Below are positions 44,077 to 55,137 of a stretch of 64,000 bases of DNA, in pieces. The notes beneath the pieces are model-generated. The model did no database searches. It saw nothing but the letters and a program-made list of their open reading frames with translations, and was not told the DNA's origin. Source of the stretch: Lamellibrachia satsuma. Its lineage: Eukaryota; Annelida; Polychaeta; Sabellida; Siboglinidae. The stretch is taken from positions 11,823,501 to 11,887,500 of the forward strand of contig BSQZ01000005.1 in assembly GCA_033239005.1 (NCBI GenBank), read 5' to 3'. A program made the position numbers and the translations under genes. Numbering within the stretch: position 1 is the stretch's first letter; each line of letters opens with the position of its first letter.

Positions 44077-47000
44077 TTAGTAGGTCACGTTCTTCTTGAT
44101 CTCCGTCCTCACACAGCAAGCGAACAGCGTACCGAATATCTGGAAACAACAAACACAAACTGAATTATGTTCGGCTTGCAATACAGACGTCCGTGTGAAA
44201 ATAGTACATACGATTATAAAGTCTATTCGCCAAACAAAACGACTGTTATGCATAGTGTGTCTGTGTGTGCGTGCGCGCCTGTGTGCGTGCGTGCGTACGT
44301 GTGCCTGTGTAGATGATGGAGACTTGCGCGTAAAGACGAACATGAACAACGCAAGTAGAAACATTTTGTACGAAAACAACAAATTAGTGGAATATTTTGA
44401 CTCCAGATCTGTAGGTCCGCAGGTCGCCTCCAACTGGACAACAAGTATAGTTCTACAGCCAAGACAGGAACGTTCTACACGAATATGAAGAAAGCGTTCT
44501 CGTGAAGTACTGGGTGCGTCTGACCTGGATTAAGGCGATGCCGGCCGCCACTGAGATAAGGAGGATGTTTTTGGTGTTCATCTCTCTGTACAGCGCCGAG
44601 TAACAACCCTGAAACAGAACAGCCAAGATACGGAGGGTGCATAGAACTTAACTTCGACTCGGGTTAGTAATGCTCGCGGCCACTTGCGCCATACTCTTAG
44701 ATAACCGTACGTCACGAGTGCCGATAGTCTGGAAATATTCGGTTTGTGTTGCTTGTGCCGGCCTTTAATGCGTCACGGCTGTAGTCTAGGTTCGCCGTTT
44801 TCTAAGAACTGCCAGGCGCTGCTTGGTCGCGCCAGCTGCAGCTGGATAACATGTCTGCCCCGGCATAATTGTTGATTTTTTTCCAGAATCTCCCAATTTT
44901 AGAATACATTCTGAGAAAACGACTTGCGCGATATGTTTGATCTTTTGGGTGTATTGCCCCAAAACCATGACTTTTGTTTCGCTTTTGTTTACGTCATTGA
45001 TGCTAACACTGACATCAGTAATGTGTTTCTCTTGGATGGCAGTACTTGAACATGAAAGTACTCACGGCTTTATTGAGGAATTTATCGGCTTTACCATCGG
45101 TGGCTTCCTTGAAACAAAGAGTCTCGTTCTCGGGGATCGGATCATCTGGAGCGCCGACTCTGAGAATACAGCAGGTCAACGGCACCTACCGGAAACACAA
45201 ATACAGCAGGTCAACGACACCTACCGGAAACATAAATACAGCAGGTCAACGACACCTACCGGAAACACAAATACAGCAGGTCAACGGCACCTACCGGAAA
45301 CACAAATACAGCAGGTCAACGACACCTACCGGAAACATAAATACAGCAGGTCAACGACACCTACCGGAAACACAAATACAGCAGGTCAACGGCACCTACC
45401 GGAAACACAAATACAGCAGGTCAACGGCACCTACCGGAAACACAAATATAACAACTCTGCTACACATACAATAGATTACAATAGCGTAATGCAATATACC
45501 GACGACTGTGACGGATGTGTAGCCAGATTACTTTGTTCTCATTAGAGATGGACACACACATTCAACACAAGGAAGGACATGTGGTATTACTAAGGCTAAT
45601 TTGTTGGATAAATATCTATACCTGTCATGCAGAAATGTTATTCTGCTGAAGATTAGGCCTGGCCTACGATAACCCAGTCCAGCTAATGGGACGCAGCTGA
45701 TGTTATTATATGACTAAACTATTATATGCTGTTCAGGTTTAACATATTCCAATTTCCCTTCCGTGATATAGAGAAAGGATATTTTGTCTTTTCCGCCAAC
45801 TTTGCAGAATCGCCCAATCCCTTTGAACCCTCCCGCCCAGGCAGGCACCCTCCATTGGTACAGCCCTCCCGCCCAGGTAGGCACCCTCCATTGGTACAGC
45901 CCTCCCGCCCAGGCAGGCACCCTCCATTGGTACAGCCCTCCCGCCCAGGCAGGCACCCTCCATTGGTACAGCCCTCCCGCCCAGGTAGGCACCCTCCATT
46001 GGTACAGCCCTCCCGCCCAGGTAGGCACCCTCCATTGGTACAGCCCTCCCGCCCAGGCAGGCACCCTCCATTGGTACAGCCCTCCCGCCCAGACAGGCAC
46101 CCTCCATTGGTACAGCCCTCCCGCACAGGCAGTCACCCTCCATTGGTACAGCCCTCCCGCCCAGGCAGGCACCCTCCATTGGTACAGCCCTCCCGCCCAG
46201 GCAGGCACCCTCCATTGGTACAGCCCTCCCGCCCAGGCAGGCACCCTCCATCGGTACAGCCCTCCCGCCCAGACAGGCACCCTCCATTGGTACAGCCCTC
46301 CCGCCCAGGCAGGCACCCTCCATTGATACTGCCCTCCCGCCCAGACAGGCACCCTCCATTGGTCTGCCCTCCCGCCCAGACAGGCACCCTCCATTGGTAC
46401 TGCCCTCCCGCCCAGGCAGGCACCCTCCATTGGTACTGCCCTCCCGCCCAGACAGGCACCCTTCATTGGTAATCGTTATTGTTGTGCTTTGCTTCAGGCT
46501 GCCGTGTGCAGAATAGAAGTCGGTGAACTTTGTTGAAACAACCATTACCGGATGATTTGACCGAAGGAAGTTTGGATTATGCAGGTAGTCCTTGAAATCA
46601 TCTCCACCGCAACATTTCAGCTGAAACACAAAGATGACAGCCATGAACCTAAAAGGTAGGCGGAATACAACACAAGGAAACCAGCTCGGGACTAGGACAA
46701 AGTGGGTCTTTTCGGTAGAGGGGGCAAGCCCCCCATACCTACCGTTTAAGCCTGCATTCGTTACAACTACGATTACCTCATTTGTCAATATGATTGTTCT
46801 TCGCTAGTGAGGATTTGCATATGCTAGTATTAATAACTTATTTACCTCACCTCTTGCTCATATTGGCCTCTTTCCGTGGATACTCACGTTGGTCTGCATG
46901 ACGTTCCAGGCCAATGTGAGGACATCGGCGTCCTTGTACCTGTCTGTCACATTATGTTTGGCTTGTTCCACCATCGATGCCTCCAACTCGTTACCGAGCT

Positions 47001-50000
47001 GCAACAACACCGATCTGACTGTTGGGCTAATGCATGTAATGATGATAACGACAATAATAATAATAATAATCGTAATAATCTTAATAATCATTATAAACAT
47101 AATACTAATCACAATAACAATCGTAATAATAATAATAATAATAATAACAATGCTACTACTAATAATAATAATAACATTAATATTAATCATAATGATTATA
47201 ACAATGTTTGATCTTATATAGCACCTGCATCTGTCTATACAAAGCGCTCGTGGCGTTGACCCCATTGTCAGAGCCGGACAGCCGCTCGTGCAGCCCAGGT
47301 AGGTCGAGACAATCGGCTCTGTGAGTCGTCGATAGGTTTTTTCCATTTCCCTGTGTGGGATTGTGTAGGCAGAAGGGACCAACGGCTTTTAGTGTCTCTT
47401 CTAAGCGACTTAGGAAAGTGGGATGAACGAAATTGACCCAAGTTTAGAAACGGCAGCACGTGGACTTGAACCCCGGCGGCACGTGGACTTGAACCCCGGC
47501 AGCACGTGGACTTGAACCCCGGCAGCACGTGGACTTAAATCCCTGCAGCACGTGGACTTGAACCCCGGCAGCACGTGGACTTGAACCGCCGGTCCTCTCG
47601 ATTCACAATCTGGCATCGTAACCCCCGATCTACTACGCCCGAGATAGCAGGTACACTGGAACTATGACGTCATAAACGGCAAGCTGTAGGGTTTAACAAG
47701 ATTTAACAAGATTGCCATCCAAGGCAAAGGCCCGGATGGCAAAAGGACAAGGAAACCATTGGCTTATCGAGAGTCCAACATTTTTTATTTATGTATAATA
47801 CAACCTGAGATATGTGTCAACCTTGTTTTCAAACATATTCATGCTGCTAGCAGTTACATAATCTGTAGATAATGTGTTCCATTCATTGATTGTCCTCTGT
47901 GAGAACGAGTACTTCCTGATATCCAATCGACACTGATCCTTTGGTAATGTTACCTCATGTCCTCTAGTTCTATTATCTTTCTTGAGTGAGAAACAACATT
48001 TCTATCAATATTTTCATACCCATTCAATATCTTAGCAACTTCAATTTTATCTCCTCTTAACCGCCTTGTCTCGAGGTTGTTAAACCACCTTATGGCGAGT
48101 TGTCAACACTCTCGATGTAGACAAGACTGAAAGAGGCTAACATATTCGTTTCGCAGGCCACTGCTTCGCGAGTGGCTTTGGGCCAGTGTTTCGATTTGTA
48201 CATTCGTTACCAAAACATGGAGTGGGGAAACCAGTGACACCAGACTGACTCCCGCTGACACCAGACTGACGCCCGCTGACACCAAACTGACGCCCGCTGA
48301 AACCCGCTGACACCATGACACGGAGCACAGGCTCGGAAAATTAAGAAATCAAAACCCCAGTTCCAAATCGTCGTGTCTTCCGTGGATCCACATTTCACAT
48401 TACGGTGATTTCATTTGCGACAACCCGACGTTATATCGATTATTTCCCCAACATAAATCTCGTGTTTCGTGTGTATAACCATACTAACTTATTGTGTTTA
48501 CGAAACAATACAATGCAAGATCATATATGTTTCCGTGGTTATATCCCTACTCATAGGCGTCGGAACCGGAGTGTACGGGGAGACGTGCCAACAACATTAT
48601 GGAGCATAAATATTATATTAAGTACATGCTGGTCCACCCAACATGATGGCAGAAACCAACGTGCCCCCCACCCATATATAGGGTACATGTTAACTATAAT
48701 AGATTGGTTATGTTCGCAGAAACCAACTTCGGCCTCCCCACCCATATTTAACAGTTTCCGACGCTTATGCCGTTGCAAGTGTAACGCCGATTTTGCACGG
48801 GACCATCCTCGTAATGTCTTCTCTTACCAAAAATAATTGTAATAATTGTACTCAGTGCGTTGTGAAGAAAGGAGCAGAACACGTGTCTCCTGTTGGGGGC
48901 GTACGGAGCGCGCCTGTTGGGGGCGTACGGAGTGCGCCTGTTGGGAAGGTGTAAGGAGCGCGCATGTTGGGGGGCGTACGGAGCGCGCATGTTGGGGGCG
49001 TACGGAACGCGTCTGTTGGGAAGGCGTACGGAGCGCGCATGTTGGGGGCGTACGGAGCGCGCCTGTTGGGAAGGCGTACGGAGCGCGCCTGTTGGGGGCG
49101 TACGGAGCGCGCCTGTTGGGAAGGCGTACGGAGCGCGCCTGTTGGGAAGGCGTACGGAGCGCGCCAGTTGGGGGCGTACGGAGCGCGCCTGTCTCCCTAG
49201 TGATATATGATCCGCTACAGGACAGTCGATTTGACCACTTACCTCCTTCTTGAACAGCAGTCCCATGACGACTGCGGCCACTTGACCGAGGATGACGATG
49301 ACCAGCAGGCCTGCATACTGCAAGAGTGGACAACCAGACACAGACTTACTAGCGAGTTGTCTGTACACGTACACTGTATGCACGAAGTGTCTGTACGCGT
49401 ACACTGTATGCACGAAGTGTCTGTACGCATACACTGTATGCACGAAGTGTCTGTACGCGTACACTGTATGCACGAAGTGTCTGTACGCGTACACTGTATG
49501 CACGAAGTGTCTGTACGCGTACACTGTATGCACGAAGTGTCTGTACGCGTACACTGTATGCACGAAGTGTCTGTACGCGTACACTGTATGCACGAAGTGT
49601 CTGTACGCGTACACTGTATGCACGAAGTGCCTGTACGCGTACACTGTATGCACGAAGTGTCTGTACGCGTACACTGTATGCACGAAGTGTCTGTACGCGT
49701 ACACTGTATGCACGAAGTGTCTGTACGCGTACACTGTATGCACGAAATGTATGTACGCGTACACTGTATGCACAAAGTGTATGTACGCGTAGACTGTATG
49801 CACGAAGTGTCTGTACACGTACACTGTATGCACGAAGTGTCTGTACGCGTACACTGTATGCACGAAGTGTCTGTACACGTAAACTGTATGCACGAGGACG
49901 TCGCCGGATGATTGTACTGATCCGTCTTGTTCACGGACGTTTGTTTTTTTTTTCGATTTTATGTATACGTCGAAAGAACTCGCTATTGGCTATGACGGGG

Positions 50001-52425
50001 GATGAGTGTGCATAAAAGTATGTCGGCTACGCGGGCCGCAGGACAGGCCACCGAGTCCGTATGTTGCTTCAGTCTGAACTTGAGGCTCACTGAGTTGGTT
50101 CCATCCAACTATTGTCTTTATGAAATAGGACTTCCTGTGTCAATATGGGCTGCAGGCAATACAAGGACTTCCTGTGTCAGTACCGGCTGCAGGCAATACA
50201 AGGATATCCTGTGTCAGTACGGGCTGCAGGCAATACAAGGACTTCCTGTGTCAGTACCGGCTGCAGGCAATACAAGGACGTCCTGTGTCAGTACGGGCTG
50301 TAGGCAATACAAGGACGTCCTGTGTCAGTAAGGGCTGCAGGCAATACAAGGACTTCCTGTGTCAGTACGGGCTGCAGGCAATACAAGGACGTCCTGTGTC
50401 AGTACGGGCTGTAGGCAATACAAGGACGTCCTGTGTCAGTACGGGCTGCAGGCAATACAAGGACTTCCTGTGTCAGTACGGGCTGCAGGCAATACAAGGA
50501 CGTCCTGTGTCAGTACGGGCTGCAGGCAATACAAGGACTTCCTGTGTCAGTACGGGCTGCAGGCAATACAAGGACTTCCTGTGTCAGTATGGGCTGCAGG
50601 CAATACAAGTACTTCCTGTGTCAGTATGGGCTGCAGGCAATACAAGACACCTGATATTATTTGTTGATACTTTTTCAATTAGGGGAAGACAGTGTTAGTT
50701 GAGCCACTGGGTTAGTTGAGCCACCCATGTTTCCCAGGAAACTACAACAGCGACTGTTAAATGGTACCACCCAGTGATTGAACATTTTATTAGAACAAGA
50801 TTGACGTACACTAAATACCATTTGTCACTGTTGTCAAAAAAGTGAATTAAAAGTATGTTTTTTTATGTTTTTCGAAACTTTAGTGATTTTGATTAATGTC
50901 TGCTGATGTGTAAACTATCAACGCACGTGACCAGACTTTATTTTCTGTGCACTTACAAATGGTTTAACTATTCAAAGGGAAGAAAATTATTTACATCACT
51001 TCGCACATTAATGAGGAGTTAATTAAAACAGCTTCATTGTCGAAACGGGGCTAGTTGAGCCACTCAAGGGAGGGTTAGTTGAGCAGCGATTAAAGAACGA
51101 AGATGAGAATTAATTTTTCTTAGCAAATTTGGACATCGGATAGCTACAAAGCAACATATTAGCAGTTAGCTATAACAGTTGAGATTGCCATATAAGTTTA
51201 TATTAATTGTGTCGACTGTATTTTTGTCAGAGACGTGTTGTACCCAATGAGTAGATGTGTTGGCTGAGTTGTTGTTAAATTTTAGTACAAGGCCTGCGTA
51301 AATTATACAAATAAAGCATTGACCTAACTTACGCTACACTGTGGCTCAACTTACCCCACACCAAGTGTTAGTTGAGCCACCTTACCAACCCTATTTGAAT
51401 AAACTGCATATAATTATCTATGCATACTAGTTATATTATCTTAGTATAAAATGATCTACTAATAATCATAGTTTATGTGAGTAAAAACACTTTTGAGTTA
51501 TGAATATAATTGTGCCCTAGATAGAAAAAAGAATGAAAAATGGCTCAATTAACACTGCCTTCCCCTACACAACCGGCAAATGTGTTGCAGATATAAGCCG
51601 GTCACTTACAACACTCAAACTCACTCAACTCAAAGCCATTATACGATTGGATAGATGCTTACTGCATGGTTTTGAACGCGATAGTCTCCAAGTAATATGT
51701 CTTGCATTATAACATCTCATTCCTTTCAGCTCCCTCTCACTAATCGCATGTGGTTTCGATTGGAACAACAGTATGGTCAATCAAGAATAGGGAGTGTCAC
51801 AGTGGATAGTGAAGTGAGGATTAGGATTAATATCTGAGTAATGGTTGCTATAGAAGATTGTGGTTTATATATTAAGACTACACGTCCACGTCGACCACTG
51901 TCTAGAACCAAGTAAACAGGGCGCTGCTTATAGCAAAGACCCGAGCGCGAATACAAGAGGATTGACAACTAAATGCGTTCTACATATGTAACCAAACACA
52001 AACTGTTATTATTTATAACAGGACAAATTGGGTGGCAAATCATGTTAATAATGTCAGTTAAAGTTGATGTTGCTAGAAATGTTATTATTACCGATGCAAT
52101 ATGACTATCATGTAAGTGAGCCAACATAAAAGCGCAATTCTTTTAGCATTGTATCCGTACATTTGCAAATCATTGTAAACGTACGGACAAAATGGCTGCC
52201 TTCCACCACACTTACCAAGCACAGCATGCACGAACTCTCCCGGCATGCACCGCAGCAGCCGAGGAATCCAATGAGAATCATCAGTGCCCCGACGGTGATA
52301 AGCGTTATAATGGCGGCTTCGATGATGGGCACATTCTGGTGAATACGGATTACTTCCAAGTAGTCGTTGATGTTCGTTCCGTACTTGATCCAGACACCGA
52401 CGCTAAGGATCCCGATGCCTGCCAC
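44077..52425 (-). CDS. Tetraspanin (exon 2 to stop)
   Basis: Tetraspanins are four-pass proteins that organise membrane microdomains. Minus-strand exons: 52216-52425, 49243-49317, 46888-46998, 46549-46620, 45066-45185, 44525-44608, 44077-44139. All junctions are phase 0. The visible part is 244 aa plus TAA. In order: end of TM1 (AGIGILSVGVW); small loop; TM2 (IIEAAIITLITVGALMILIG); the intracellular GCCGACRESSCML; TM3 (AGLLVIVILGQVAAVVMGLL); then the large loop with LGNELEASM, LTLAWNVMQTN, LKCCGGDDF (CCG motif), VPLTCC (the PxSCC motif with Thr for Ser), ETLCFKEATDGKAD and GCYSALYRE. TM4 spans ILLISVAAGIALIQIFGTLF, followed by ACCVRTEIKKNVTY. The loop has six cysteines. The start and first TM residues are on an exon that I could not find, probably beyond a long intron. 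The sequence resembles the CD63/CD151 group, but the subfamily is not assigned. Confidence 0.94.
44786..45065. other. Tetraspanin intron, no feature
   Basis: Unique intron sequence between the exons at 44525-44608 and 45066-45185. Short open frames on either strand show no domain. Confidence 0.4.
45066..45185 (-). CDS. Tetraspanin large-loop exon whose acceptor is tandemly copied
   Basis: The exon begins VPLTCCILRVGAPDD and ends GKADKFLNKA (40 codons, phase 0 at both ends). The acceptor is TTTGTGTTTCCGGTAG. Starting instead at the CAG nearer 45,160 would break the phase with the neighbouring exon (46549-46620), and the tetraspanin CC motif would be lost. The first 19 exon bases and the last 16 intron bases together form the 35-bp unit of the array upstream. 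Confidence 0.88.
45171..45449. repeat. 35-bp minisatellite made of a tetraspanin 3' splice site plus exon start, eight copies
   Basis: Units start at 45171, 45206, 45241, 45276, 45311, 45346, 45381 and 45416. On the minus strand each unit holds TTTGTGTTTCCGGTAG followed by GTGCCGTTGACCTGCTGTA, that is the acceptor and the codons for VPLTCC. Some units have GTGTCG. Only the unit nearest the exon continues into the rest of the exon. Using the next acceptor adds 35 nt and leads to a TGA. Confidence 0.95.
45836..46470. repeat. 36-bp minisatellite, about 18 copies
   Basis: The unit contains GCACCCTCCATTGGTACAGC and CCTCCCGCCCAGGCAG. Since 36 is a multiple of 3, all six frames stay open for up to 349 codons. 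These are not genes. In the tetraspanin intron beside the CCG exon. Confidence 0.96.
47037..47655 (-). mobile_element. tRNA-derived SINE with (ATT)n tail and an internal B-box array
   Basis: Read on the minus strand from about 47,640: GGGCGTAGTAGATCGGGGGT resembles an A box, then GGCGGTTCAAGTCCACGTGC, a B-box-like GGTTCAAGTCC. A body follows, then GCGCTTTGTATAGACAGATG, a CTATATAAGATCA end and a long (ATT/AAT)n tail at 47,037-47,205. This layout is that of a tRNA-headed SINE. It lies in the tetraspanin intron in the gene's own sense. Confidence 0.68.
47448..47590. repeat. 24-bp minisatellite of the SINE B-box region, about six copies
   Basis: The plus-strand unit is GGCAGCACGTGGACTTGAAC followed by CCC. 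On the minus strand each unit carries GGTTCAAGTCC. It arose inside the SINE at 47,037-47,655. Confidence 0.93.
47690..48095 (-). mobile_element. CR1-like LINE 3' end
   Basis: This is the inverse of the 3' end of the element at 28,640-29,330. It includes the inverted tail, CGAGAGTCCAACATTTTTTA, ACTTCCTGATATCCAATCGA, TTACCTCATGTCCTCTAGTT and CTCGAGGTTGTTAAACCACC. The left edge carries AACAAGATTGCCATCCAAGG, the 3' UTR. 5'-truncated. In the tetraspanin intron. Confidence 0.85.
48235..48318. repeat. 21-bp minisatellite
   Basis: Four to five copies of TGACACCAGACTGACGCCCGC, one base longer than the core CTGACACCAGACTGACGCCC. In the tetraspanin intron. Confidence 0.9.
48319..48889. other. Tetraspanin intron, unassigned
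   Basis: Contains two similar stretches with CCCACCCATAT (48,667 and 48,737) and AACCAAC, hinting at a decayed element. No gene or clear ends. Confidence 0.35.
48890..49195. repeat. GC-rich 25-28-bp minisatellite
   Basis: About twelve units of GGCGTACGGAGCGCGCCTGT with TTGGGGG or TTGGGAA spacers. CpG-rich, with palindromic GCGCGC and GTAC cores. It lies 45 bp after the donor of the tetraspanin TM3 exon. Confidence 0.94.
49350..49895. repeat. 30-bp minisatellite, about 18 copies
   Basis: The unit contains CGTACACTGTATGCACGAAG and TGTCTGTACG. It is nearly invariant in the middle. It lies just upstream (minus-strand sense) of the TM3 exon acceptor. Long open frames in several phases are artefacts. 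Confidence 0.97.
50120..50648. repeat. 37-bp minisatellite, about 14 copies
   Basis: The unit contains GTGTCAGTACGGGCTGCAGG and CAATACAAGGACTTCCT, with ACTTCC/ACGTCC alternation. In the tetraspanin intron. Confidence 0.96.
50682..51565. mobile_element. TA-flanked DNA transposon relic with 25-bp inverted ends
   Basis: The left end GGGGAAGACAGTGTTAGTTG continues GAGCCA-like. The right end, inverted, reads GGGGAAGGCAGTGTTAATTG and continues the same way; two mismatches in all. TA flanks both sides (50,680-50,681 and 51,566-51,567), as for Tc1/mariner-type insertions. GTTAGTTGAGCCAC recurs internally at both ends. No transposase frame is seen, so it is nonautonomous (884 bp). In the tetraspanin intron. 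Confidence 0.88.
51568..52215. other. Tetraspanin intron, unassigned
   Basis: No repeat array, transposon end or coding segment recognised before the exon at 52216-52425. Confidence 0.4.
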
Positions 52426-52719
52426 CTGGTTGACACAACAAGAAACAAACTAGTCCAGCGAAAAAAGCACCACTATTGTGCACTTGTGTGATTTGTGGAG
52501 CTGTATGATAGTGTCAATTCCTCAACTGGCACAATAACACTGTGTCTGTGTCGATGCTAGCTGTGTGATTATAACCACCGAAATATAGCGAATTACTGTT
52601 GTTCCAATACTAGTTGTCAGAATATGCGTTAGAAAGAAATGTATAGATATCTGGTAAGGGCGGGCCACATACATAGATGAACATGATGGACGCTCGACAA
52701 GACAGTGGCTTCCTCGTCC

Positions 52720-54385
52720 ATTGTCATCTGGAGCTTGCACCTTTATCATCATGAACCACATCAATGTCTGGCTGTCATCCTAGGTTATTGTCATCTGGAG
52801 CTTGTACCTTTATCATCATGAACCACATCAATGTCTGGCTGTCATCTTAGGTTATTGTCATCTGGAGCTTTTCCTTTATCATCATGAACCACATCAATGT
52901 CTGGCTGTCATCCTAGGTTATCGTCATCTGGAGCTTTTCCTTTACCATCATGAACCACATCAATGTCTGGCTGTCATCTTAGGTTATTGTCATCTGGAGC
53001 TTTTCCTTTATCATCATGAACCACATCAATGTCTGTCTGTCATCGTAGGTTATTGTCATCTGGAGCTTTTCCTTTATCATTATGAACCACATCAATGTCT
53101 GGCCGTCATCCTAGGTTATTGTCATCTGGAGCTTTTCTTTTATCATTATGAACCACATCAATGTCTGGCTGTCATCCTAGGTTATTGTCATCTGTAGCTT
53201 TTCCTTTATCATCATGAACCACATCAATGTCTGGCTGTCATCTTAGGTTATTGTCATCTGGCTTTTCCTTTAAGCTTTTCCTTTATCATCATGAACCACA
53301 TCAATGTCTGGCTGTCATCTTAGGTTATTGTCATCTGTAGCTTTTCCTTTATCATCATGAACCACATCAATGTCTGGCTGTCATCGTAGGTTATTGTCAT
53401 CTGTAGCTTTTCCTTTATCATCATGAACCACACCAATGTCTGGCTGTCATCGTAGGTTATTGTCATCTGGAGCTTTTCCTTTATCATCACGAACCACACC
53501 AATGTCTGGCTGTCATCCTAGGTTATTGTCATCTGGAGCTTTTCCTTTATCATCACGAACCACACCAATGTCTGGCTGTCATCCTAGGTTATTGTCATCT
53601 GGAGCTTTTCCTTTATCATCACGAACCACACCAATGTCTGGCTGTCATCCTAGGTTATTGTCATCTGTAGCTTTTCCTTTATCATCACGAACCACACCAA
53701 TGTCTGGCTGTCATCCTAGGTTATTGTCATCTGGAACTTTTCCTTTATCTTCATGAACCACACCAATGTCTGGCTGTCATCCTAGGTTATTGTCATCTGG
53801 AGCTTTTCCTTTATCATTATGAACCACATCAATGTCTGACTGTCATCTTAGGTTATTGTCATCTGGAGCTTTTCCTTTATCATTATGAACCACACCAATG
53901 TCTGGCTGTCATCCTAGGTTATTGTCATCTGGAACTTTTCCTTTATCTTCATGAACCACACCAATGTCTGGCTGTCATCCTAGGTTATTGTCATCTGGAG
54001 CTTTTCCTTTATCATTATGAACCACATCAATGTCTGGCTGTCATCCTAGGTTATTGTCATCTGGAGCTTTTCCTTTATCATTATGAACCACATCAATGTC
54101 TGGCTGTCATCCTAGGTTATTGTCATCTGGAGCTTTTCCTTTATCATTATGAACCACATCAATGTCTGACTGTCATCCTAGGTTATTGTCATCTGGAGCT
54201 TTTCCTTTATCATTATGAACCACATCAATGTCTGGCTGTCATCCTAGGTTATTGTCATCTGGAGCTTTTCCTTTATCATTATGAACCACATCAATGTCTG
54301 GCTGTCATCCTAGGTTATTGTCATCTGGAGCTTTTCCTTTATCATTATGAACCACATCAATGTCTGGCTGTCATCCTAGGTTATT
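52720..54385. repeat. 66-bp minisatellite, about 25 copies
   Basis: The unit contains GTTATTGTCATCTGGAGCTT, TTCCTTTATCATCATGAACC and ACATCAATGTCTGGCTGTCA. Variant blocks are visible (ATCATCA/ATCATCAC/ATCATTA and CATC/CACC), so subfamilies spread in blocks. It probably lies in tetraspanin intron 1. A 66-bp unit keeps frames open; not a gene. Confidence 0.97.
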
Positions 54386-54945
54386 CGCATATTACGCACT
54401 CATGTAATATGTGATACATTCTTTAAGTTTTTTAATTGATTCTCTTTCGTTCTCGTAATTTCCGTAAACAGGTGAAACGAATATAACATACGCGAACATT
54501 ATATTGATTCTTATTGAATCACAACAATTAAATATAACGTTCGCACCATAAATTGTTTTCCCAATATTCCAAAGACAAGTTAATTGAAGAAATTACTAAT
54601 TAGTGATTTGGACACTCGAATTGCCTAAATAATCATATTTCTTTGTGAAATGCTGATACAAATTATTGTTTTTTTGTATTCATCAGTTTCACCTGATCCA
54701 GTGGATATATAAATCTTAGGTATAATAACAATAATATTAATCAATGGTATACACGTTGCTCGTGTAATACTTTTGAATCGTAACAGAACAAAGGAGAAGT
54801 TGCGACAAGGAAGATGCCAATATGTGAATACTCGTAGTGAAATCAAGACTGCGTGGGACGTTGGTCAAACGCACGGAAGGCCAGAATAATTGCTTCAAAG
54901 CTGCAATGATCGATTACATGTTACACGTAATATGTAATACACGAT
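54386..54945. other. Unassigned AT-rich sequence
   Basis: Likely tetraspanin intron 1 or upstream flank. No coding segment, including no convincing tetraspanin first exon. Confidence 0.35.
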
Positions 54946-54949
54946 GCAT

Positions 54950-55105
54950 AGGCGGATACAGACGGGGTCCGGGGGGCCCGATCTAGTGCAGGCGATATAC
55001 ATGGCGTCCAGGGGATCCCCAAAGTTATTCTTAGCATTAACGGTGACGTCGTTCATAGATTCACTGCACACGCACACCGCACGCACGTGTACACACACGC
55101 ACACA

Positions 55106-55137
<32 letters not shown>

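Noticed and set aside
45066..45159. Tetraspanin exon starting at the CAG near 45,160
   Set aside because: It breaks the phase with the exon at 46549-46620 and drops the CC motif. Starting at 45,185 gives phase 0 and VPLTCC.
45714..46788. Open frames up to 349 codons on both strands
   Set aside because: The 36-bp unit is a multiple of 3 and free of stops in all frames. The translation is a 12-residue repeat and the region is a tetraspanin intron.
49350..49895. CRISPR array or tandem tRNA cluster
   Set aside because: 30-bp perfect head-to-tail units with no spacers and no tRNA fold.
48748..49934. Open frames up to 381 codons with His-Thr-Val-Tyr or Cys-Thr-Arg repeats
   Set aside because: Products of the 30-bp and GC-rich minisatellites. 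Only the 75 bp at 49,243-49,317 is a real exon (tetraspanin TM3).
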